From Flavobacteriales bacterium UBA5869 (GTDB lineage Bacteria; Bacteroidota; Bacteroidia; Flavobacteriales_D; Crocinitomicaceae): a stretch of DNA of 5,279 bases. Below are positions 1 through 5,279 of this stretch, piece after piece. The stretch lies in contig DJFP01000193.1 of NCBI GenBank assembly GCA_002432565.1, positions 1 through 5,279 on the forward strand, written 5' to 3'. A model generated the notes under the pieces. The model was not told the origin of the DNA, did not search any database, and worked only from the letters and a program-made list of their open reading frames with translations. The translations under genes were made by a program, and so were the position numbers. Positions within the stretch are counted from its first letter, which is position 1; each line of letters starts with the position of its first letter.

Positions 1-1168
1 TCACTAAATCCTCCCGGGTGAATGTCCAAGGTTTTCCGGGGATAAACAGCGATAAATCAGCTATAGCCTGGTCTTCAATCGGTGCCGTATTCAGTGACAA
101 TAATGCCCTGGATTTTTCAGTCAGTCCATTCACAACCAATTCCAGGTCAAAGTCCGGGCAGGCTCCCAATTCGCCAAATAGCGTTTGGATGGTGCTGTTT
201 CCGAAGTTCGCATGGTCAAATTCCAAATCGGTTTCTTCCGTGTCATTCGGACGGTGATCGGAAACAATGCAGTCGATTGTACCGTCTTTTAATCCGGCCC
301 AAAGTGCTTTTCGGTCTGTCTCTGGTCGAAGCGGTGGCATTAACTTGAAGTTTACATCGAAATCCAGTACTGCAGTTTCGTTATAAATCAAATGCTGAGC
401 GTGAACGTCTGCCGTGATATTCAATCCTTTTGCTTTCGCTTTCCGGATCAGGTCAACGGATTCTGCTGTTGAAATACCTGTTGCATGCAGGTTTCCGCCG
501 GTATATTCCAGTAATCTTAAATTCCGCTCCAATTGAATGATCTCACTGATTGCCGGATCTGCTTTCAAGCCTGTTTTTGTGGAAGCTTCGCCTTCATTGA
601 CCATTCCGCCTCCCGAAATGGACTTGTCATGAGCAAAACCAACTACAATTCCGTCAAAATTCTTTGAATAGAGCAGTGCACGGTACATAATTCCACCGTT
701 TACAGGAACCAGGTCATCTGAGAATAACCGCACTCCGGATTGGAACATGTCGTACATTTCTGCCAAAGCTTCTCCCTGGTTCTTTTTGGTGATACAGCCC
801 ATCGGGTGCAGGGAAGTCACGGCATTCTCACTTCTTCTCAATACATATTCCACGCTCGTCTTGTTGTCCAGAACGGGCTGAGTGGAAGGTAAAACGGAAA
901 CGTGTGTAAATCCGCCATATGCAGCAGCGTCTAATCCGCTTTGAATAGTTGATTTATGTTCTTCTCCCGGGTCTGCAAAATGTGCTTTCAGATCGACCCA
1001 GCCTTTTGAAACGTGCAGGTTTTCTTCCCGGATCTCCAATTCACAAGAACGCTCGATTTTAGCCGAAATCTCATGAATTTTACCGTCTTCCAGGTAAATA
1101 TCAACCTTTTTGCCATTCCATTTGGAGCTTTTGTCTATAACCGTTGCTTGCCGGATCAATAATTTCAT
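1..1168 (-). CDS. Dihydroorotase-like protein (probable non-catalytic PyrC paralogue), C-terminus cut by window edge
   Basis: This is an amidohydrolase-superfamily protein of the class I dihydroorotase family, whose active members close carbamoyl-aspartate to dihydroorotate in pyrimidine synthesis. 389 residues are visible; the family is usually about 410-430, so roughly the last 20-40 are missing. Family landmarks are recognisable: [13 protein letters not shown] (56-68), LPSTQP (93-98), FSDD (149-152), FAHD (178-181), [11 protein letters not shown] (228-238), KLMPPLR (275-281) and VSDHRPN (302-308). Several active-site residues differ from working enzymes: the first His of HxH is K61, the Arg of HLREPG is A65, the Asn of MPNTxP is S95, the His of HVST is G231, and the last His of DHAPH is N308. 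H63, D151/D152, H180 and D304 remain. I infer it is not a normal dihydroorotase; similar degenerate paralogues occur, from memory, in other flavobacteria. ATG at 1168 follows the BatA-like stop by 4 bases, with no clear Shine-Dalgarno, suggesting coupled translation. A structural partner role, like the inactive PyrC' of Pseudomonas with PyrB, is possible but unproven. Confidence 0.9.
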   Translation of the reverse strand, partial: MKLLIRQATVIDKSSKWNGKKVDIYLEDGKIHEISAKIERSCELEIREENLHVSKGWVDLKAHFADPGEEHKSTIQSGLDAAAYGGFTHVSVLPSTQPVLDNKTSVEYVLRRSENAVTSLHPMGCITKKNQGEALAEMYDMFQSGVRLFSDDLVPVNGGIMYRALLYSKNFDGIVVGFAHDKSISGGGMVNEGEASTKTGLKADPAISEIIQLERNLRLLEYTGGNLHATGISTAESVDLIRKAKAKGLNITADVHAQHLIYNETAVLDFDVNFKLMPPLRPETDRKALWAGLKDGTIDCIVSDHRPNDTEETDLEFDHANFGNSTIQTLFGELGACPDFDLELVVNGLTEKSRALLSLNTAPIEDQAIADLSLFIPGKPWTFTREDLV

Positions 1169-1172
1169 ATGT

Positions 1173-3224
1173 CTATTTCTTGTAGAAAATTAGTAAAGCC
1201 ATTTCGCACAGGACGAATATTCCTGCAAAGAAAACAAACCAAAGCCAACTATCATAACTCTCACCGATTTCTAAGAGTGAAGCGCTGTTCCAGTTGGATC
1301 CGTCCTGCATGGAATTAACACGTATTCCGGCCTGTTCGAACGATTTTTTAATTTCTTCCGGGGAAGATTCCTGTGTTTGCGATTCCAGTCGGTTGTAGTT
1401 GGTTGAAAGCGTTCCTTTTACTTTTCCATCCTGGGAAATACTGTAGTTTCCTGCTTCCAGTATTCGAATAGCTTCCAGTCCCTGAATGGAAAGGTACGGA
1501 CGTTTGTTTTTGGTGAAAGTTACCGGGATAAAATCGATAGTTCCCTGTTTCAGATGAACCGGATTCTCACTCGAAGTATTCATTGCAAGCGGATAACTTG
1601 CATCCGAACCGATAATCAGGTAATACGGATTTTGGCGCTGGCTCAGGTTTCCGGCATGCAGTAAAAGGGTTGAAAACAATTGGTTGCTGGTAAATGTGCT
1701 GAATTCAGGCTTTAAAGAAGTGGAAAACAGGTACGCATTGTTCTTTCCGATACTCTTTACGAAGAAAGGTGTTCCGTTTTGGTAGTTGATCAAACTGCTG
1801 GAAAGCGTTTTGGAATTGTTCAGCAAACGGTAAGCTTTGGCAACTGCAGGCAAAGAGATGTTTTCCGGTTTTCCCTCGAAAACTCCCCGGAAGAAAGGGT
1901 CTTTGATGTTCAGTTTTTGAATTCCGAGCCCCACGGTTTGTGTTCCGCTGATTGCCGGCAGGTTTAATTTATTCAGCAAAGCATTCCACCCGGAAGGAGA
2001 AACGTTTGTTCCCGGAATGAGTAAAATGGCTCCCTGTTCGTCGTAATAAGCAGCTAATTCATTGCTTAAGCTGCTGGGAATCTGGTTTAAGCCGTTCAAT
2101 ACGATTAAATCAACAGCTTCGAGATTTTCCTGCGATGCCTGGTTGGTGGAAACTTCTTTGATCCGGTAAAAATCATCCAGTCTGTATACAACACCAACGT
2201 TCTCAACGGCATCTTCACCGTTCACTATCAGAACAGAACTGCTTTTCTTGACCTCGTAATTGAAGAAGAAAGAGTCGTCTTGTGTCATCTGCTTATCGTT
2301 GATAGCAATTTTTCCTTTAGCAATTCCGGCATCCTGGTTGAAATAATTTAAATGCAAAGTGTCTGCTCCGTTGGCAGGTAATTCCGCAAACAGGTCGCGT
2401 TTCAGTTTCCCGATCCGTACACTTACAACAGCCGATTCAACAGCTTCTTTTCCGGTGTTCACCACACGAATGGAAAGCGTTTGTGCAGATCCGAGTTTTT
2501 GGATCGGAGTTTCAAACCAAATGGTGTCTACGTATAGATTGCCTGTGTTTTGAGGGGTCAGGATGAGTGGTGAAACACTCGAAATTGACTTAAATTTTTT
2601 AGTTAGAACGGTTGAATTATCTTTTTGAAAATCAGAAACATAAATCAATGAAGGTTTTGATTGGATGTTTCCTTCTTTTTGTGCGTCTTCTACCCATTGA
2701 TTCCAGTAGGAAAGGATTTCTTCCCTGGAGCGATAAATAGGAGAGTAGTTGACTTTCCGAACCTGGTCCGTGAATTTTACCTTCGTTAAGGTCTGTTTTT
2801 CGTTTCCGCTCAATTCATTGGTGAAAAGAACATATTGGGTGTTTCGGGGTGCTTTATCTACAATCGAACCTGCCAATTCTTTGGCTTGTGCCAATAGTTC
2901 GCCTTGTCCGCCAATGCGCGACATGGAAAAGGAATTGTCGATATAAACTCCGATTAATTGAACGTCCTTTTTAGTGGCATCCGAATTTGGGAAATAAGGC
3001 TGGGCAAAAGCGATAACCAAACAGGTGAAAGCCAGAACACGGGAAATCAGGATCAGTAAATGCTTGATCTTTCGCGGATTTTTCTGCTGCTGTTCAACCG
3101 ATTTAACGAATGCAATGCTGGAAAAATAGATGGTTTTGTACTTGCGGAAATGGAACAGGTGAATCAGTATTGGGATCACCAAAACCAGTAGGGCAAATAA
3201 AAATTCAGGATAGACCCATTTCAT
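1173..3224 (-). CDS. BatA-domain, VWA-like inner-membrane protein
   Basis: The 683-residue protein begins with a typical BatA N-terminal domain (TIGR02226 type): a membrane segment at about residues 7-24, the [18 protein letters not shown] stretch (22-39), and a second membrane segment at about 54-75 ending in AFAQPYFP. A von Willebrand factor A-like domain follows, with a MIDAS-type DxSxS motif at D96, S98, S100 and a later SDF at 197-199. Residues about 240-325 look like a beta-sandwich. Residues about 330-440 resemble a class I glutamine-amidotransferase-like fold (VLIVNGED at 331-338, DLIVLNGLN at 372-380, GAILLIPG at 398-405), with no obvious catalytic Cys. A third membrane segment lies at 660-679, followed by a short basic tail (YKK). 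Most of the chain should therefore face the periplasm. Bat proteins in Bacteroidota are usually linked to MoxR ATPases and envelope or stress functions, but none lies nearby and the exact role is unknown. It starts at ATG 3224 without a visible Shine-Dalgarno and is the first gene of a pair with the dihydroorotase-like gene. Confidence 0.93.
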   Translation of the reverse strand: MKWVYPEFLFALLVLVIPILIHLFHFRKYKTIYFSSIAFVKSVEQQQKNPRKIKHLLILISRVLAFTCLVIAFAQPYFPNSDATKKDVQLIGVYIDNSFSMSRIGGQGELLAQAKELAGSIVDKAPRNTQYVLFTNELSGNEKQTLTKVKFTDQVRKVNYSPIYRSREEILSYWNQWVEDAQKEGNIQSKPSLIYVSDFQKDNSTVLTKKFKSISSVSPLILTPQNTGNLYVDTIWFETPIQKLGSAQTLSIRVVNTGKEAVESAVVSVRIGKLKRDLFAELPANGADTLHLNYFNQDAGIAKGKIAINDKQMTQDDSFFFNYEVKKSSSVLIVNGEDAVENVGVVYRLDDFYRIKEVSTNQASQENLEAVDLIVLNGLNQIPSSLSNELAAYYDEQGAILLIPGTNVSPSGWNALLNKLNLPAISGTQTVGLGIQKLNIKDPFFRGVFEGKPENISLPAVAKAYRLLNNSKTLSSSLINYQNGTPFFVKSIGKNNAYLFSTSLKPEFSTFTSNQLFSTLLLHAGNLSQRQNPYYLIIGSDASYPLAMNTSSENPVHLKQGTIDFIPVTFTKNKRPYLSIQGLEAIRILEAGNYSISQDGKVKGTLSTNYNRLESQTQESSPEEIKKSFEQAGIRVNSMQDGSNWNSASLLEIGESYDSWLWFVFFAGIFVLCEMALLIFYKK

Positions 3225-3235
3225 AACGCTAAGTT

Positions 3236-3267
3236 AATTATGAATTACTAATTACTAATTACTAATT
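3236..3267. repeat. Heptamer direct repeat array (AATTACT) before the BatA-like gene
   Basis: The 7-base unit AATTACT occurs three times without interruption at 3243-3249, 3250-3256 and 3257-3263. It is preceded by a one-base variant AATTATG at 3236-3242 and followed by a partial AATT at 3264-3267. The array lies only 12 bases upstream of the BatA-like ATG, so on the minus strand it falls in that gene's 5' leader. The unit resembles the AATTACG units of the inverted repeat further right, suggesting one repeat family. Confidence 0.85.
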
Positions 3268-3302
3268 CCAAGAGTTTTTCCTGATTTTTGAACAATCCTT
3301 AT

Positions 3303-3334
3303 TAATTACGAATGCCGAATTACGAATGTCGAAT
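3303..3334 (+). repeat. Left arm of long inverted repeat built from heptamers
   Basis: The arm reads as 7-base units AATTACG, AATGCCG, AATTACG, AATGTCG from 3304 to 3331. It pairs with the reverse complement of 3429-3460: the first 25 bases (3303-3327) match perfectly, then two mismatches, then five more matches, giving 30 of 32. The arms are separated by 94 bases (3335-3428) with no gene. It lies in the leader region of the BatA-like gene. Confidence 0.88.
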
Positions 3335-3428
3335 GGAAATCTGTTTTTGGAAAGATTGATTCGAATATTCTAAGCTCAATAGTTGATTTTTAAAGAAGTG
3401 TGTGTAAACGGGTAACAACAAGCCAATT

Positions 3429-3460
3429 ATTCGTAATTCGTAATTCGGCATTCGTAATTA
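3429..3460 (-). repeat. Right arm of long inverted repeat, abutting the TIGR02757 stop codon
   Basis: This is the inverted partner of 3303-3334; read on the minus strand it is AATTACG, AATGCCG, AATTACG, AATTACG and a degenerate AATAATT. Its last base, 3460, is immediately next to the TIGR02757 TAA at 3463-3461. A transcript leaving that gene could fold the two arms into a long stem with a 94-base loop. The stem is AT-rich and lacks a following T-run, so it does not look like an ordinary intrinsic terminator, though it could protect or end the transcript. Confidence 0.88.
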
Positions 3461-4213
3461 TTATTTGATTCCCTCAAAAACACCCAGTCCAAAAAGAGCA
3501 AAATCGTATTTGCAAGGGTCTTCCGGGTCGAATTGGACCAATTGCTCCTGGATTTCAGCTACGCTTTTCCAATCGTTTTGTGTGCGGGTGAGGATTCCCA
3601 GTTTGCGGGCTACGTTTCCGGTGTGAACATCCAAAGGCAGGTGCAGTTCCGACATCGGGATGCTGTTCCAGATTCCGAAATCCACCCCGAATTCGTCTTT
3701 TCGCACCATCCAGCGCAAAAACATGTTGATCCGCTTGGCAGAAGATCCTTTTTGCGGATTCGCCAGGTGCTTGTGTGTTCTGTCAGGGAAAGGTTCGTGT
3801 GTAAAGGCCTCTCTGAATGAAATGATCCTTCCCTGTACTCCGGGAATTTCCGGGTGAAGTTTGAATGCCTGTTCCAATCCACCCTGACGGTAGATGCGCT
3901 GCAGGGATACAAAAAATGCATTCAGGTCGTCGCTGTTGAAAGTTCGGTGTACGAATTGATGTTCCTGCTCTTCGTAGTTCAATACGTATTCATAGGGCTT
4001 GAAATCCATGATCTCGAGCAAACGTTGTCCGCTTTTAATAATCGCTGTTCTGTTTCCCCATGCTAAAGTGGAAATCAGGAATGCACTGATCTCAATATCT
4101 TCTTTCCGGGTGAATTGCTTCGGGATCTGGATTGGGTCTGAGTGAACAAAATCGGGTTTGTTGTATTCAACGACCTTTTTATCCAGATATTCAATTAATT
4201 GTGCCTGGTTCAT
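3461..4213 (-). CDS. TIGR02757/DUF2400 family protein
   Basis: The 250-residue protein matches the usual full length of the TIGR02757 (DUF2400) family, which is widespread in Bacteroidota and, as far as I know, has no established function. Recognisable family stretches are DPIQIPKQF (26-34), KEDIEISAFLISTLAWGNR (37-55), KHLANPQKGSSAKRINMFLR (148-167), LHLPLDVHTGNVARKLGIL (190-208) and KYDFALFGLGV (235-245). There is no signal peptide or membrane segment, so it is cytoplasmic. The pattern GSSAKRIN (156-163) followed by LPLDVHTGNVARKLG (192-206) resembles the helix-hairpin-helix and catalytic Asp region of endonuclease III-type glycosylases (GVGRKTAN, then VDTHxxRV), which would make K160 and D195 candidate functional residues; that is my inference. 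ATG 4213 is the first start after an in-frame TAA at 4222-4220, which fixes the N-terminus fairly well. It is preceded by a GA-rich AAGAAAGC rather than a strong Shine-Dalgarno. It is separated from the BatA-like gene by 236 bases of repeat-bearing spacer. Confidence 0.93.
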   Translation of the reverse strand: MNQAQLIEYLDKKVVEYNKPDFVHSDPIQIPKQFTRKEDIEISAFLISTLAWGNRTAIIKSGQRLLEIMDFKPYEYVLNYEEQEHQFVHRTFNSDDLNAFFVSLQRIYRQGGLEQAFKLHPEIPGVQGRIISFREAFTHEPFPDRTHKHLANPQKGSSAKRINMFLRWMVRKDEFGVDFGIWNSIPMSELHLPLDVHTGNVARKLGILTRTQNDWKSVAEIQEQLVQFDPEDPCKYDFALFGLGVFEGIK

Positions 4214-4229
4214 GCTTTCTTAAAAAATT

Positions 4230-4237
4230 CAAAAATA
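4230..4237 (-). promoter_or_regulatory. Possible Bacteroidota -7 element for the TIGR02757 gene
   Basis: On the minus strand 4237-4230 reads TATTTTTG, which fits the Bacteroidota -7 consensus TAnnTTTG. It ends 16 bases before the ATG at 4213, so the transcript would have a very short leader. No clean TTTG -33 element is seen at the expected distance; TTTAGG at 4265-4260 is a poor match. The 65-base gap to the divergent lipoprotein gene must hold both promoters, which makes a promoter here likely in principle. Confidence 0.3.
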
Positions 4238-4287
4238 ATTTTATCTCCTGTTTTTCATTCCTAAATTACTAGTTATAAATGGTCGTT

Positions 4288-4512
4288 ATGAAAACAATAG
4301 TGTATTTATCGGTGATCTTTACGAGTGTGTCTGCGGGTTTGTTTTCTACATCGTGCAGGAAAAAAGAAAAAGGAAATTGTTACTGCAAATTCTATAGCGG
4401 CGACAGAACCCATTACGATCTTTCTGCTTTACCCAGAAATGAACAGGAAGATTCCTGTAAGGTAATTGACAACAATGCCCAGGCTTTTGCCGGAGACTGT
4501 AAATTAAAATAG
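4288..4512 (+). CDS. Small cysteine-rich lipoprotein, hypothetical
   Basis: The 74-residue reading from ATG 4288 starts MKTIVYLSVIF, a short basic n-region followed by a hydrophobic core. It reaches FSTSC with Cys at residue 23, a loose Bacteroidota-style lipobox, followed by a charged RKKEK stretch. The predicted product is a lipoprotein of about 52 residues after processing. The mature part has four further cysteines: a CxC pair at 31 and 33 (CYCKFY), then C57 and C71 near the C-terminus, a spacing that could give two disulfides. Small secreted proteins of this look are common in Bacteroidota but I cannot assign a function. An in-frame ATG at 4279 would add MVV at the front; I prefer 4288 because Lys then follows Met directly, as expected of a signal peptide. 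Neither start has a Shine-Dalgarno. It is the only plus-strand gene here; its TAG ends one base from the ABC ATPase stop on the other strand. Confidence 0.72.
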   Translation: MKTIVYLSVIFTSVSAGLFSTSCRKKEKGNCYCKFYSGDRTHYDLSALPRNEQEDSCKVIDNNAQAFAGDCKLK

Positions 4513-4513
4513 T

Positions 4514-5164
4514 TTATCCCAGGGATCCATCAGACATAACGATACTTCTGTCAGCCATTTCTGCCAGCAGGTTATTGTGTGTAACGATTACGAATGTTTG
4601 ACCGAATTCTTTGCGCAAATCAAAAAACAGCTGGTGTAATTCTGCCGCATTCTTAGAATCCAGGTTCCCGGAAGGCTCATCGGCAAAAATGATATCCGGT
4701 TCATTCATCAACGCTCTTGCAACCGCTACACGCTGCTGTTCTCCACCTGACAGGGCAGAAGGCTGGTGATTCTCGCGCTGACCAAGACCCAATTTATCCA
4801 GTAACTGTTTTGCACGTTCTTTGGATTCTGTCATTCCTTTTCCACCGATCAGAGCAGGCATCACTACGTTTTCCAAAGCCGTAAATTCAGGCAGCAGCTG
4901 GTGGAACTGGAAGATGAAACCGATCTTTTGATTGCGGAATTCAGCCAAACCTTTTGAATTCAAAGAAAACGGATTGACTCCGTTGAGTGTTAAACTCCCG
5001 GAGTCGGGTTTGTCAAGAGTTCCCAAAATTTGAAGCAGCGTCGTTTTTCCGGCCCCTGAAGAGCCCACGATGGAAACGATTTCCCCGGATTGGATTTCCA
5101 GGTCAATACCTTTCAATACATCTAATTGACCGTACTTTTTTCGGATTCCCTTTGCCTTGAGCAT
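4514..5164 (-). CDS. ABC transporter ATP-binding protein, LolD/MacB type
   Basis: This is a complete 216-residue ABC ATPase. Visible motifs are Walker [10 protein letters not shown] (34-42), the Q-loop in [18 protein letters not shown] (83-100, Gln 86), the signature LSGGEQQR (138-145), Walker B DIIFADE (157-163), the D-loop NLDS (167-170) and the H-loop His in VTHNN (H196). The [16 protein letters not shown] stretch and the short length are typical of the LolD/MacB branch, which drives lipoprotein release from the inner membrane or mechanotransmission-type export with FtsX-like permeases. I infer LolD-like activity, but no LolC/E or MacB permease lies within the window, so the substrate is unknown and no gene symbol is given. 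ATG 5164 is preceded by an A-rich leader (ACAAAAAA) rather than a Shine-Dalgarno, as is usual in Bacteroidota. If the upstream reading at 5279-5177 is a gene, the two are 12 bases apart and probably an operon. Confidence 0.95.
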   Translation of the reverse strand: MLKAKGIRKKYGQLDVLKGIDLEIQSGEIVSIVGSSGAGKTTLLQILGTLDKPDSGSLTLNGVNPFSLNSKGLAEFRNQKIGFIFQFHQLLPEFTALENVVMPALIGGKGMTESKERAKQLLDKLGLGQRENHQPSALSGGEQQRVAVARALMNEPDIIFADEPSGNLDSKNAAELHQLFFDLRKEFGQTFVIVTHNNLLAEMADRSIVMSDGSLG

Positions 5165-5176
5165 TTTTTTGTATTA

Positions 5177-5279
5177 CTATTTTCTAAATCTGTTTCTAAA
5201 TCTGCGCTCTCCCTTGATAAAAAAAAAGCTACGCTGTTCCCAAATTATTTCCGCTCTGACGTTTACCTGCGGTGCATAC
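5177..5279 (-). CDS. Possible C-terminal end of an unidentified upstream gene
   Basis: One minus-strand frame is open from the right edge (first full codon at 5278) for 33 codons and ends in a double stop, TAG at 5179-5177 followed by TAA at 5176-5174. The visible peptide begins YAPQVNVRAEIIWEQR and ends in a basic tail with RFRNRFRK. The 12-base gap to the ABC ATPase start and the shared strand suit an operon. Against this, 33 open codons can easily arise by chance, no family is recognisable, and a second minus frame is open for 16 codons to a TAG next to the T-run. Alternating hydrophobic and polar residues hint at beta-strands, but this is too little to classify. Confidence 0.35.
   Translation of the reverse strand, partial: YAPQVNVRAEIIWEQRSFFFIKGERRFRNRFRK
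5181..5204. repeat. Perfect 12-base tandem duplication
   Basis: TTTCTAAATCTG occurs twice head to tail, at 5181-5192 and 5193-5204. In the possible upstream reading frame it gives the repeated Arg-Phe-Arg of RFRNRFRK just before the stop. As 12 is a multiple of three, the duplication keeps that frame open. It sits 16 bases upstream of the ABC ATPase start. Confidence 0.85.

Noticed and set aside
18..348. Plus-strand open frames at 18-257 and 82-348
   Set aside because: They lie opposite the dihydroorotase-like gene, whose minus-strand translation is continuous with clear family motifs over the whole stretch; the plus-strand peptides have no recognisable character.
1779..2946. Plus-strand open frames at 1779-1967, 2359-2553 and 2749-2946
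   Set aside because: All are antisense to the intact BatA-like gene, short, and lacking domains or plausible starts.
3236..3460. Possible CRISPR array or IS element in the repeat-bearing spacer
   Set aside because: The units are 7 bases with no spacers, and the inverted arms enclose only 94 bases with no open frame, so neither a CRISPR array nor a transposase-bearing element is present.
3225..3460. Consensus Bacteroidota promoter (TTTG and TAnnTTTG) for the BatA-like gene
   Set aside because: No minus-strand match to TAnnTTTG with a suitably spaced TTG was found; TAAGGATTG is only a weak resemblance with the wrong spacing.
3533..4066. Other-frame readings at 3533-3820 (+), 3610-3921 (-), 3660-3857 (+) and 3854-4066 (+)
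   Set aside because: They overlap the TIGR02757 gene, which is full length with family motifs throughout; these peptides look like shadows of it.
4495..4540. Bidirectional terminator between the convergent lipoprotein and ABC ATPase genes
   Set aside because: I find no GC-rich stem or T-run here; only a 4-base pairing of TAAA with TTTA, which is not meaningful.
5216..5235. Nine-base A run (5219-5227) as an intrinsic terminator read on the minus strand
   Set aside because: The T-run on that strand is preceded by CAGCGTAGC, which does not form a convincing stem, and one candidate reading frame passes straight through it.

Overview
The window looks like chromosomal DNA of a Bacteroidota bacterium, most likely a member of Flavobacteriales (a Fluviicola/Crocinitomicaceae-type genome would fit, but this rests on protein character only). 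The reasons are a BatA-type membrane protein with the Bacteroidota-specific N-terminal domain, a TIGR02757/DUF2400 protein, a flavobacterial-type dihydroorotase paralogue, absence of clear Shine-Dalgarno sequences, and AT-rich spacers containing short AATTACN repeats.

Five genes are well supported, plus one doubtful gene edge. Going against the coordinate order (most genes are on the minus strand): 5279-5177 may hold the last codons of an unidentified gene; 5164-4514 encodes a LolD/MacB-type ABC transporter ATPase; 4213-3461 encodes a TIGR02757/DUF2400 protein; 3224-1173 encodes a 683-residue BatA-domain/VWA-like membrane protein; 1168-1 encodes most of a dihydroorotase-like protein that runs off the left edge. 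The only plus-strand gene is a small cysteine-rich lipoprotein at 4288-4512. It is divergent from the TIGR02757 gene and convergent with the ABC ATPase, with a single base between the two stop codons.

The BatA-like gene and the dihydroorotase-like gene are 4 bases apart and almost certainly co-transcribed. The 236-base gap between the TIGR02757 and BatA-like genes is the only notable non-coding stretch. It carries heptamer repeats: a direct array next to the BatA-like start, and a long inverted repeat whose right arm abuts the TIGR02757 stop codon.

The most notable points are three. The dihydroorotase-like protein has lost several metal- and substrate-binding residues, so it is probably a non-catalytic paralogue. 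The DUF2400 protein shows a Lys/Asp arrangement reminiscent of HhH-GPD DNA glycosylases. The heptamer inverted repeat has the look of a mobile or structural intergenic element. I see no phage, CRISPR, IS element, tRNA or rRNA, and no evidence of a wholly new multi-gene system; the region reads as ordinary core chromosome.
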